DNA from: Acidobacteriota bacterium
GTDB lineage: Bacteria; Actinomycetota; Acidimicrobiia; Spongiisociales; ZC4RG35
Direction: 5' to 3'
DNA length: 53,569 nt
Assembly: GCA_022573225.1 (NCBI GenBank)
Contig: JACZUI010000013.1
Span: forward strand, 1-53,569
Each line of letters starts with the position of its first letter. Position 1 is the stretch's first letter. The translations under genes and the position numbers were made by a program. Under the pieces are notes generated by a model. The model saw nothing but the letters and a program-made list of their open reading frames with translations. It had not been told where the DNA came from and searched no databases. Positions 44,599 through 53,082 of the stretch are shown one piece after another.

Positions 44599-45474
44599 GT
44601 GGTCGAAGGCCTGGTCAAGGATTACAAGAACATCAGAGCCGTTGACGGTCTCGACTTCGCCATACCCGCAGGTGTCATTGCCGGTTTCCTCGGTCCCAAC
44701 GGAGCAGGCAAGACCACGACGTTTCGGGCGCTGCTCGGGCTGACCCGCTTCACCGAAGGGCGGATCGAGGTGTTGGGACACCCTGTTCCAGCCCAGCTTC
44801 AAGCCGTAACCAAGCAGGTCGGAGCCATCGTCGAGGAACCGGGTCTGCTCAAGTCGCTGAGCGGGCGGATCAATTTGCGGGTCGCTGCAGACACTCTGGG
44901 GTTCGGGCACGAGCGCATCGACGAGATGTTGGAGTTCGTCGGCCTCTCTGATCACGCCGACCGGAAGGTCGATGAGTACTCGAAGGGCATGCGTCAAAGA
45001 CTTGCCCTCGCAGCGGCGCTGCTTGGCGAGCCTCGGCTCCTTTTGCTCGATGAGCCGCTCGATGGTCTCGACCCCGCAGGACAGAGGGCGTTCCGCTCCC
45101 GCCTCCGGGATCTTGCCGATGCCGGGGCCACGGTTGTTGTCTCGAGCCACGATCTCGCCGACATCGAGGCGCTGGCCGATTACGTGGTGGTCATCGACCA
45201 CGGACGATTGGTGACTCAGGGAACTCTGGAGTCAATTCTCGACGGCGGGGCAACGACCGTTGTTGTCTCCGACCCGGCGAGAGCCGTGGCTGTTCTGGCG
45301 TCCTCCGGAATCAGCGCGGTAGACAATGTGGGCAGCCTGATGGTCTCCGAGGAGGACGGGAGCCGCATCATCCAGGTGCTCGGCCAGGCAGGGATCTACC
45401 CCAGTGAAGTGACACCCGCGCGCAGCACACTTGAGGCCGTGTTCCTCGGGATGACCGGCACGGAGGAGCGATGA
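44599..45474 (+). CDS. ABC transporter ATP-binding protein (ABC-2 exporter type)
   Basis: A 291-residue ATPase: Walker A GPNGAGKTTTF (about residues 34-44), signature YSKGMRQRLALAAAL, Walker B LLLLDEPLDGLDPAGQ and a histidine switch SSHDLAD. It resembles NatA/CcmA-type exporters for drugs, ions or lipids. The GTG start is 74 bases after yraN; the stop overlaps the permease start (ATGA, 45471-45474). Substrate unknown. Confidence 0.94.
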   Translation: MVEGLVKDYKNIRAVDGLDFAIPAGVIAGFLGPNGAGKTTTFRALLGLTRFTEGRIEVLGHPVPAQLQAVTKQVGAIVEEPGLLKSLSGRINLRVAADTLGFGHERIDEMLEFVGLSDHADRKVDEYSKGMRQRLALAAALLGEPRLLLLDEPLDGLDPAGQRAFRSRLRDLADAGATVVVSSHDLADIEALADYVVVIDHGRLVTQGTLESILDGGATTVVVSDPARAVAVLASSGISAVDNVGSLMVSEEDGSRIIQVLGQAGIYPSEVTPARSTLEAVFLGMTGTEER

Positions 45475-46235
45475 GCCTTCTTCACGCCGAGTACCTCAAG
45501 CTGAGCCGCCGCCGCCTCTATCCGGTGATGATCCTGATCCTGGGCGTCCTGACGGGTCTGACAGCATTTTTTCTGCTCGTCTTCGGGCAGATAGCGCCTG
45601 AGGTGGCCGGCGACGTCCCCGTTCTGGAGAAACCCGAGGCCTACACCATTGGGGCACAGCAGATGGCGGGCCAGACGTGGTTCGCCCTGATTCTTGCCGT
45701 TGTGCTGCTCGGTGGTGAGTTGAGCACAACGGCGTGGGCGACCTCGCTCACCCGGGACGCCCGGAAGACCGCACACATCGGATCCCGGTTGACCATCTTC
45801 GTGCTGGCCGCGTGGCTGGCGATGGTCCTTGCCACCGCGGGCTGGGCCTTGATCGTGCTGTTCGTCTCGCCCGGCGAGGGAGCGCCGAATCTCGCCGACT
45901 GGCTGGGGATGATCTGGCGCCTCGGTCTCACCCAGTTGGCATGGGTGGCGCTGGGAATGGGAGGGATAGCCATGCTGCGCTCGGTTGGACCAGCCATCGG
46001 CGCCGTCATCGCTTTTTCCTTCGTCGAGAGCATCCTTGCGCTGTGGGGGCCATATGAGAACGTCTCGCTCACAGCAGCGTCCACCGGTCTGTTCGACATC
46101 GGACTGGGTGGACTCATGGGCTCGTTCATTCCTGGGGGCGACCTCGGCCTGGTCCACGCAGTCACGATCATCCTGGGTTGGACCGTGCTCGGAATTGTCC
46201 TGACCTGGTGGGGTCTTCAGCGGCGCGATGCCTGA
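45471..46235 (+). CDS. ABC-2 type transporter permease
   Basis: A 254-residue membrane protein with about six hydrophobic segments: LYPVMILILGVLTGLTAFF, TWFALILAVVLLGGELST, ILVLAAWLAMVLATAGWALI-like, LAWVALGMGGIAML, IGAVIAFSFVESILAL and VTIILGWTVLGIVLTWW. Partner of the ATPase upstream. Its 3' end overlaps a small minus-strand gene by 19 bases. Confidence 0.9.
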   Translation: MSLLHAEYLKLSRRRLYPVMILILGVLTGLTAFFLLVFGQIAPEVAGDVPVLEKPEAYTIGAQQMAGQTWFALILAVVLLGGELSTTAWATSLTRDARKTAHIGSRLTIFVLAAWLAMVLATAGWALIVLFVSPGEGAPNLADWLGMIWRLGLTQLAWVALGMGGIAMLRSVGPAIGAVIAFSFVESILALWGPYENVSLTAASTGLFDIGLGGLMGSFIPGGDLGLVHAVTIILGWTVLGIVLTWWGLQRRDA

Positions 46236-46402
46236 ACCGCGCCGAACCGGCGTCTCATCTCCTTGTGCCAGCAGCCGTGATGCCAGTGACGTCGAAGGTC
46301 GGGGGCCTCATCCGGGACCACGACGAGATGGAAGGTCCCGGGCGGGACGGTGAGCTCGCACCCCGGGCACAGATACTCCTTGGTCGCCGCATAGGGCTGC
46401 AC
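46217..46402 (-). CDS. Small zinc-ribbon-like protein
   Basis: About 61 residues from GTG 46402. A four-ligand metal site is visible: YLCPGCELTVPPGTFH (CxxC) and RRHWHHGCWHKEMRR (histidines and a cysteine). Proteins of this pattern are widespread small actinobacterial genes of unknown function, usually next to enoyl-CoA hydratase genes. The longer open frame upstream overlaps another real small gene and is not part of this protein. Confidence 0.75.
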   Translation of the reverse strand: MQPYAATKEYLCPGCELTVPPGTFHLVVVPDEAPDLRRHWHHGCWHKEMRRRFGAVQASRR

Positions 46403-46413
46403 CGGGGTGACGG

Positions 46414-46527
46414 TTAACCCGAGAAGATCGCCCACGCCAGCACCGCGAACGCCGCAATCAGGCCGATGATGAGCATGGCGATGTCCGCGTTGTTCCTCTT
46501 TGAGTCCCGGAAGGGGTTGAAACCCAT
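46414..46527 (-). CDS. Small 37-residue membrane protein
   Basis: MGFNPFRDSKRNNADIAMLI followed by IGLIAAFAVLAWAIFSG and stop: a short basic N-terminus plus one transmembrane helix, about residues 16-35. It is 11 bases upstream of the zinc-ribbon gene and divergent from the enoyl-CoA hydratase. Similar MGFNPF-type tiny membrane proteins occur in Actinobacteria in this context. Function unknown. Confidence 0.75.
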   Translation of the reverse strand: MGFNPFRDSKRNNADIAMLIIGLIAAFAVLAWAIFSG

Positions 46528-46563
46528 CCTGCAACGGTAACTGGCCGTCTACCGTCACCATCC

Positions 46564-47343
46564 ATGAGCTGGCTCATCACTGAAGACCGCGATCAGGTTC
46601 GCTGGCTCACTATCGATCGGCCGGAGCGAAAAAACGCCATCCCAATGGATGGCTGGCCTGTTCTCAGAGACGCGTTCTTGGAGTTCGAGGAATCACCGCT
46701 TCGCGTCTTGGTCCTGACCGGCGCAGGCGGTGACTTCTGCGCCGGAGCCGATCTCGACCAGCAGCGGATCGAGGAGTTCCAGTCGGTCGCCGACCGGCAC
46801 CGGCGTCTCAAGCTCGTTGGATCGGTCGCGATGGCGCTGCACCGCCTCTCCAAACCCACCGTCGCGGCCGTCGACGGGGTGGCGGTGGGAGCCGGACTGA
46901 ACCTTGCTCTGGGATGTGACATCGTGGTCGCCACGGAGCGAGCCCGATTCTCTGAGATCTTCGTACGCCGCGGCCTTGCTCTGGACAGCGGTGGATCGTG
47001 GTTGTTGCCCCGCATCGTGGGTTTGCAGCGGGCCAAAGAGATGTCACTCACCGGGAGAATGGTCGACGCTGCGGAGGCCGCCCGGATCGGTCTCGTGACA
47101 GACGTAGTGGCAGCGGATCAACTGGAAGCGACGGTGTCGGAGCTGACCGAGCGGATTCTCCAGGGCGCTCCGCTGGCTCAGATGCTGAGTAAGCAGATGC
47201 TCAACGGCTCCTTTGGGTCGAGCCTGGCCGATGCCCTGGCCTGGGAGGGGGAGGCACAGACGGTGATGCTGGGGACGGAGGATTTCAGAGAGGGATTGCT
47301 TTCCTTCCTCGAGAAACGAGATCCCGAATGGCGAGGCCGATGA
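46564..47343 (+). CDS. Enoyl-CoA hydratase/isomerase family protein
   Basis: A 259-residue crotonase. The oxyanion-hole segments are RKNAIPMDGW and GAGGDFCAGADLDQQ (about residues 55-70), with catalytic region VDGVAVGAGLNLALGCDIVVA and SEIFVRRGLALDSGGSWLLP. It hydrates or isomerises enoyl-CoA in fatty-acid or aromatic acid breakdown. Divergent from the small membrane protein 36 bases away. Confidence 0.95.
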   Translation: MSWLITEDRDQVRWLTIDRPERKNAIPMDGWPVLRDAFLEFEESPLRVLVLTGAGGDFCAGADLDQQRIEEFQSVADRHRRLKLVGSVAMALHRLSKPTVAAVDGVAVGAGLNLALGCDIVVATERARFSEIFVRRGLALDSGGSWLLPRIVGLQRAKEMSLTGRMVDAAEAARIGLVTDVVAADQLEATVSELTERILQGAPLAQMLSKQMLNGSFGSSLADALAWEGEAQTVMLGTEDFREGLLSFLEKRDPEWRGR

Positions 47344-47376
47344 GCGCGACAGACCACCATTGATGTCACCGATCTG

Positions 47377-48852
47377 ATGCCACGGATCGCACTGGCCGGA
47401 GCGTCTGACCTGGTCACAAGGGCGGGCACCGCGGTCGCAGGTGAGGGCGGATCGGTCGTCGATGTCGCGGTCGCGGCCTCACTCACCGCAATGTGCATCG
47501 ATCCCGGGGTATGCGCGCCGCTCGGTGGCGGATACCTCACGATCGACCTGCCCGGCCGCAACCCTGTGGTCATCGACGGCTACATGGCGTTCCCCGGTCT
47601 GGGCTTCAGCGGCGAGAGCTTCACCAGAACCGTCACCATGGAGTACGGGGGCGGGGTCACCACGCTGGTGGATGCGGGGTCGGTGGCCGTACCGGGGGCC
47701 TTTGCCGCATTCGAGATGGCCAATTCACGATACGGGGTGGTTCCGTGGAAGCTGATCATGGACATCGTCGCGGAGATAGTGGAACCCGGCTTTCCGTTGC
47801 TGAGCACTGCGGTCATCTATCTCACCGAAGGGGCCAACCAGATCTTCGATCAGGATCCGATCAGCCGCCAAGCCCTGTTTGAAGACGGAGAGGTCGCCGC
47901 TTTGGGCTCGGTGGTCCGTTTTGATGACCTGGCGCCAACACTGCGAATGATTGGCGCCGAAGGCGTCGATGTGCTCTATCGGGGGGAGCTGGGCCAGGCG
48001 ATCGCCGACGATCTCCAGGAGCGAGGCGGTCGGCTCACGCGTATAGACCTGGAGAGCTACGAGGCGATCGCAAGGCCACCATTGCAGGTGGAGATGGCCG
48101 GTTGGGACTTGATCACCAATCCGGCGCCCGCGGTCGGTGGTGTTGCGCTCTCTCTCGCCCTCTCGGCCATTTCTGCTGCCGGGGACCCCCTCGACCCCGG
48201 GGTCTGGTTCGACGCATTGCGTCGATGCTTCGAGTTGAGGGCCGAACGGCTCGAGCCCGCAGTCGACCGTGAGGCTGCCACGCGAGTCCTGCTCGAGGAG
48301 GCCGGGATCAGGTCGGCCTCGACTATCGCAGTCGCGGCAGTCGAACGGGACGGTGGCGCTGTGGCGGCCAGCTTCTCCGCCGGGTACGGGGCTGGGGTGG
48401 TTCCGAAGGGAACGGGAATGCTGATGAACAACTCGGTTGGTGAGATCGAGTTGCTCCCAGGCGGTATGGAGGCGCAAAGACCGGGGGAGAGAATGCTGTC
48501 AAACATGGCACCGACCCTGGCCCGAGCCTCCGGGCGTGTCATCGCACTGGCATCCCCGGGAGCGGATCGGATTACCTCGGCGCTCACCATCGCTCTGGCG
48601 CGTGCTGCGTTGGGTGGAGACGATCTGGCGAGCGCGATCGACCACCCGAGGCTCCACCCTGAGAAGTTGGATGGCCGGGTTCGCGCGGCCCTCGAGCCAG
48701 GCATCGATCTGGCAGGCCATGAGATGGAGATACGGCGGTATCCGGATCGGCACATGTATTTCGGTGGAGTGGCCGGGGCCGATCTCGATGGTTCCGTTCT
48801 GTCGGCGCATGCCGATCCGAGACGGGTTGGTTCGGTGGCTTTGATCGACTGA
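47377..48852 (+). CDS. Gamma-glutamyltransferase family Ntn-hydrolase
   Basis: A 491-residue GGT-like protein, 33 bases after the hydratase. The conserved blocks are APLGGGYLTIDL (like the GGGGF loop), GSVAVPGAFAAFE, LQERGGRLTRIDLESY and NPAPAVGGVALSLAL. The autocatalytic threonine is probably that of RSASTIAVAAVERDGGAVAA, replacing the canonical TTHxS motif, so activity may differ. The last third (MNNSVGEIELLPGG, MLSNMAPTLA) also fits. No signal peptide, so cytoplasmic. Confidence 0.85.
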   Translation: MPRIALAGASDLVTRAGTAVAGEGGSVVDVAVAASLTAMCIDPGVCAPLGGGYLTIDLPGRNPVVIDGYMAFPGLGFSGESFTRTVTMEYGGGVTTLVDAGSVAVPGAFAAFEMANSRYGVVPWKLIMDIVAEIVEPGFPLLSTAVIYLTEGANQIFDQDPISRQALFEDGEVAALGSVVRFDDLAPTLRMIGAEGVDVLYRGELGQAIADDLQERGGRLTRIDLESYEAIARPPLQVEMAGWDLITNPAPAVGGVALSLALSAISAAGDPLDPGVWFDALRRCFELRAERLEPAVDREAATRVLLEEAGIRSASTIAVAAVERDGGAVAASFSAGYGAGVVPKGTGMLMNNSVGEIELLPGGMEAQRPGERMLSNMAPTLARASGRVIALASPGADRITSALTIALARAALGGDDLASAIDHPRLHPEKLDGRVRAALEPGIDLAGHEMEIRRYPDRHMYFGGVAGADLDGSVLSAHADPRRVGSVALID

Positions 48853-48893
48853 GGAATCCTTGTCGGGAGGTTGCTACGGCAGACCCCTGTTTC

Positions 48894-48916
48894 TTGTCGG
48901 TGTCAGGTCGTACGTT
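48894..48916 (+). promoter_or_regulatory. PafBC-type DNA-damage promoter motif upstream of comM
   Basis: TTGTCGGTG (48894-48902), 8 bases, then TACGTT (48911-48916) matches the mycobacterial RecA-independent damage promoter pattern TTGTCRGTG-N8-TAnnnT exactly. The predicted transcription start falls on ATG 48923, making a leaderless transcript. Confidence 0.65.
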
Positions 48917-48922
48917 CGGGAC

Positions 48923-49228
48923 ATGTACGCAGCGACCACCTCTGTGGCGCTCGTCGGGGGGACCGTCAGGCCTGTAATGGTCGAAGCTCACGTCGGGCGT
49001 CAACAGGATGTCTTCAAACTTTCGGGCCTTCCTGACACAGCGGTGAGAGAAGCCAAAGATCGGGTGCGGGCGGCGGTCGCCTCTACCGGATTGCGGTTTC
49101 CCAATCGAACCATCACCGTCAATCTGGCCCCGGCCGAATTACTTACAGTTATACGTTCGTTCTGTAACCCGACGCCCACGTCGACGACCCGGCTCAGCGT
49201 CGAACCGCTCGACGTGCGGGCCAGGTAG
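48923..49228 (+). pseudogene. comM: Truncated ComM (YifB) Mg-chelatase-like protein, N-terminal fragment
   Basis: MYAATTSVALVGGTVRPVMV to VNLAPAEL (residues 1-73) is the N-terminal domain of ComM, an AAA+ helicase that helps integrate DNA during transformation and was formerly annotated as Mg-chelatase-like. At about 49141 the similarity stops and the frame continues with unrelated residues to a stop at 49228, opposite to the end of the GH65 gene. Over 80 percent of the protein (ATPase domains) is missing. The cause is a deletion or rearrangement, or a misjoined contig. Confidence 0.85.
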
Positions 49229-51191
49229 TAGTCGACGGTTTCGGGGATCGATCCGGAATCGAACTCGTAGCCGAGGTGACCCAGCAGATCGGTCAGCTCG
49301 TCGGCGGAGAACAAGTAGAACAGCATCAACACGTCGGCCTGTTTCGACGCTTGATACCGGTTTGGAGAGTCTCCTTCGGCTTCGAGAATGAGATCGAGCC
49401 GTCCAATGTTGTCGTAGCGGCGTCGGTAGGCCTCCCAGTCGAGCTCTTCGAGTTCCCCGTAGCCGGCGAACTGGGCGATGATCCCTCCGGTGAGGAACGG
49501 CACCGCCAGCCGGCGGCTCATCCGGTCCCATCCCGTCACCTCATCGGCAGTCACCCCGAGTCGTTCCCAAAGCTCCCCACGGTGGCGATCTGCCAGCAAT
49601 GTGTAGGTGTCGATGGTCCTTCGGAGCAGCCACGACACCAGAACGTTGGTGTAGGCGTTGTCGTCAACACCTTCACCGGTCGGTCGGGGTAGCCATCGTG
49701 GAACTCGTCGGGCCCCATGACCCCGCTGATGTGGAAGCGGCCGTCGACCGGGTCGAGGCGGGCCAGGCCGGCGAAAAACCGGGAGATCTCGATCAACATC
49801 TCGGCGCCGTGGGAGGCCAGAAAGTCGACATCGCCGGTCACCTGATAGTACTGCCAGACGTTGTAGGCAACGGCGAGCCCGACGTGCCGCTGACGCCGCG
49901 AGTTGTCCGGCATCCACCGATCCGAACGAGCGTTGTAAAACTGGGTTGGTGTCTCCTCGCGGCCGTCGCTGCCGCTCTGCCACGGGTACATAGCACCCTT
50001 GTGGCCGGCTTCCCTAGCGGCGCGACGGGCGGCGGAAAGCCGACGGTAACGGTAGAGCAGCAACGCCCGAGTCAGGTCAGGGATCCGCAGGTTCAAGAAC
50101 GGGAACACGAACAGCTCGTCCCAGAAGATGTGGCCCCGGTAACCCTCGCCGTGAAGACCCCGGGCCGGCACCCCCACGTCGCGGTCGGCGACGTGGGGCG
50201 ACAGTGTCTGGAGGACATGGAAGACATGGAGGTTGAGGGTGCGGGCCGTTTCGGACTCACCGTCGCCGAGCCTGAGGTCACAGCGACGCCACAAGTGCTC
50301 CCATTCCAGCTGGTGGGAGTGGAGCATCCGGTCAAAACTGTCGGCCACGGCCAGCGCCTCGATGGCAGCGATTCGAGGTTCGGAGATGGCGTGATCATGG
50401 GCCGTGAAGAGCGACACGACCTTCTCCACGACGACCGTTTCGCCGGGGTTGACGTCAAGCACCAGCTTGTGACCGATACGTTGCCCGCTCCGGTACAGAG
50501 AGCGCTCCACGGGCTGTGGTCGGTCTTCGATCATGACCGTGGTACGGGCCGCAACGACACAGCGCAGATGGGATTGGGTGGTTTCCACCTCGAGCCAACA
50601 AGTGCCGGGGGTGGCCTCCCCGGTGGCGACGGCCCGTAGATGACGCCCGGCGAGGCTCCGGTGGTCGACAACATTGCGGTTCTCCACTTCGCCGTCGAGC
50701 AGCGAGCGGATGGTGAGGGACCCCGTCCAGTTCTCGGGTGTGATCACCCATTCCAGCGCGGCCAGATGCGGTTCGGCCATGTGGACGATACGCCGCTCGA
50801 CGACCGACGTCTGGCGGTCGCTGGGATCACGAACACGAATCCGCCGGGTGAGCATCCCATGGCTGAGGTCGAGTCTCTGACTGTAAGTGAGGACATCAAT
50901 CTCGGGCGACCCGAACCAGGGTCCTTCGTCGGCCCTGAACGTAAGAGGCAGCCAGTTGGGGAGATTCACCAGGCTCTCATGCTCGAGCTGGCGGCCGGCC
51001 ACCGTAGAAACCAGCCGGTTGTAGACGCCCGCGGCGTAGGTGCCCGGGCAGTGGACCCCGTCAGCGTTCGACTCGGGAGCGGCCCCACGAGTGGCGAACA
51101 ACCCGTTGCCGAGGGTGGACAACGTCTCCCGGCGGCCCTCATCCTCGGGTGCCACTCCTTCGAACTCGAGAATCCACGGACTGTCAGTCAT
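49183..51191 (-). pseudogene. Glycoside hydrolase family 65 phosphorylase, frameshifted and 3'-truncated
   Basis: Probable disaccharide (trehalose, maltose or kojibiose) phosphorylase. ATG 51191 begins MTDSPWILEFEGVAPEDEGR; blocks GHIFWDELFVFPFLNLR and YPWQSGSDGREETPTQFYN (catalytic glutamate in GREE) and SGVMGPDEFHDGYPDRP are typical. One base is missing near 49677-49684; after it the protein continues in another frame from GEGVDDNAYTNVLVSWLL to STLSRVV near 49183, where the remaining C-terminal domain is lost at the junction with comM. It overlaps pgmB by 8 bases. As given, the product is inactive unless the indel is an error. Confidence 0.85.
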
Positions 51192-51967
51192 GACCCGCGA
51201 TTCTCTCTCCCGGAGTGACGTCGATGACGGAGAGGTCGTTCACCACGACGTCGGCCCCGTGGCGGCGGAGCTGGTCGCCGTCGCCTCCCCGGTCAACACC
51301 TATCACCAGACCGAATCCACCGCGACGACCCGCCTCGACACCGGAGATGGCGTCCTCGACAATCACCGCTCGTGATGGATCAACACCGAGACGGCGTGCC
51401 GCCTCGAGGAACGGGGCCGGATCCGGCTTACCCGCCAAACCAAGCTCCGCAGCATCGATGCCATCGACATGGACGTCGAACAGTCCGGTGATTCCAACGG
51501 CGTCGAGTACCTGGGCCCGGTTACGGCTGGCAGTGACCACCCCGGTGGCCAAGCCACCGTCCCGGACTCTCCGCACCGCCTGAAGCGACGACGGGAACGC
51601 GACGACACCCTCGGAGGCGAGGATGTCGAGGAAGTAGCGATTCTTCCGGTTGGCCAGACCCCAAGCCGTGGCCGCATCCGGTGGATCGGTCGGTGCGCCA
51701 CGCCGGATCCGGATGCCCCGCGACGACAGAAACGCCTCAACCCCGTCGATCCGGGCCCGACCGTCGACATGGCGTCGATAATCGTCGTCGCTGAAGGGCC
51801 GGCCGGTGGCGTCCGGTGGGGCCTCAGCGGCCAGGTACTCGTCGAAGAGGGTGTTGCCAGGCGGTGGCATGGACCCGGGCGGTGTCGGTGATAACCCCGT
51901 CCAGGTCGAATATCGCCGCGTCGAAACGGTCGGGGGAGATGACAATCCGTCTTGGTTCGCTGGTCAC
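51184..51967 (-). pseudogene. pgmB: Beta-phosphoglucomutase family HAD protein, one frameshift
   Basis: Converts beta-glucose 1-phosphate, released by GH65 phosphorylases, to glucose 6-phosphate. GTG 51967 overlaps the ackA stop (GTGA). The start MTSEPRRIVISPDRFDAAIF leads to the HAD nucleophile motif DLDGVITDTARVH, then a one-base insertion near 51850-51860 moves the frame; LFDEYLAAEAPPD onward continues with GVVTASRN, GKPDPAPFLEAA and VIVEDAISGVEAGR to 51184. Correcting the base gives a full-length enzyme of about 260 residues. Confidence 0.88.
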
Positions 51968-53082
51968 CCAGGATCCCTCTCCGCCTGGTCGGCGATCAGG
52001 ACGCGGGTCTGACGAGCGATCTCGAGGTCCTCCCGCGCCCGAACTACCACCGTTCGGACCGATGACTTCTCGACCCCGATTACGGCGTCGACACCGACCG
52101 TGGCGCTGTTCTTGCCGGGGTCGACAGCCACTCCCAGGTAGCCGAGACGGGATGCGACTTCGGCGCGCACCACCGGGGAGTGCTCTCCGACGCCGCCGGT
52201 GAACACCAGGGCGTCGACCCCACCCATCGAGGCGGTCATGGCCGCGATCTCCCGCACCAGACGGTGGAGGTAGACATCGAATGCGATCACGGCTTCCTTC
52301 TTTCCTTCCTGGCGGGCGGCGAGAACATGGCGCATGTCCCCGGACTGTCCGCTCAGGCCCGCCAGCCCCGAGCGCTGCTCGAGACCTTCGCTGACATCGG
52401 CCGGGGATAGTCCGGCGCCGGTGATGAGCCACAGCACCAGTCCCGGGTCGACCGAGCCGGATCGGGTCGCCATCACCAGACCCTCGAGCGGGGTGAAACC
52501 CATGGTGGTGTCCACCGATCGGCCGTCGATCGCCGCGCACAGCGACGCTCCCGCTCCCAGGTGACAGCTCACCACCCGAAACCCTGTGTCGGTGTGTCCC
52601 AGCAGCGCTGCGGTGCGCCGCACCGCGTAGGCATGGGAGAGGCCATGGAACCCGAACTTGCGCAACCCCCACCGCTCCCGCCACTCAGCGGGCAGGGCGT
52701 AGGTGGCCGCGGCGGTGGGGAGGGTGGTGTGGAAGACGGTGTCGAAGCAGGCAACCGCCGGAACGTCGGGCAGTACCGCACTCACCCCCCGAATCGCGGC
52801 GAGGGCACGCGGTTGATGAAGAGGCGCCAGCCGGGAGAGCTCGGCGATACCGTCCTCCACCTCCTCGTTGAGAGGTGTCGGGCGGGTGAACCGCTCACCG
52901 CCGTGGACCACTCGGTGACCCACCGCGTCAGGCCGGGGAAAACGGTTGACGATCGTCGTGATCGCCTCCTCGTCTGCCGGGTCCCAGCGTTCGAGATGCT
53001 CTTCTGCCAGCACGACGTCCTCCGGGTCGAGAAGACGCAATCTCAGGCTCGACGAGCCCGCATTGACCACAAGGACCCTCAT
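51964..53082 (-). CDS. ackA: Acetate kinase
   Basis: Forms ATP and acetate from acetyl phosphate made by the phosphoketolase. 372 residues from ATG 53082, which overlaps the phosphoketolase stop (TGATG); the longer frame to 53100 is not needed. Motifs: [56 protein letters not shown] and FTGGVGEHSPVVR. Intact, unlike its downstream neighbours. Confidence 0.97.
   Translation of the reverse strand: MRVLVVNAGSSSLRLRLLDPEDVVLAEEHLERWDPADEEAITTIVNRFPRPDAVGHRVVHGGERFTRPTPLNEEVEDGIAELSRLAPLHQPRALAAIRGVSAVLPDVPAVACFDTVFHTTLPTAAATYALPAEWRERWGLRKFGFHGLSHAYAVRRTAALLGHTDTGFRVVSCHLGAGASLCAAIDGRSVDTTMGFTPLEGLVMATRSGSVDPGLVLWLITGAGLSPADVSEGLEQRSGLAGLSGQSGDMRHVLAARQEGKKEAVIAFDVYLHRLVREIAAMTASMGGVDALVFTGGVGEHSPVVRAEVASRLGYLGVAVDPGKNSATVGVDAVIGVEKSSVRTVVVRAREDLEIARQTRVLIADQAERDPG

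Noticed and set aside
49143..49167. LexA box at the junction
   Set aside because: The CTGT/ACAG halves are in the wrong order and spacing for LexA; a chance inverted repeat is more likely.
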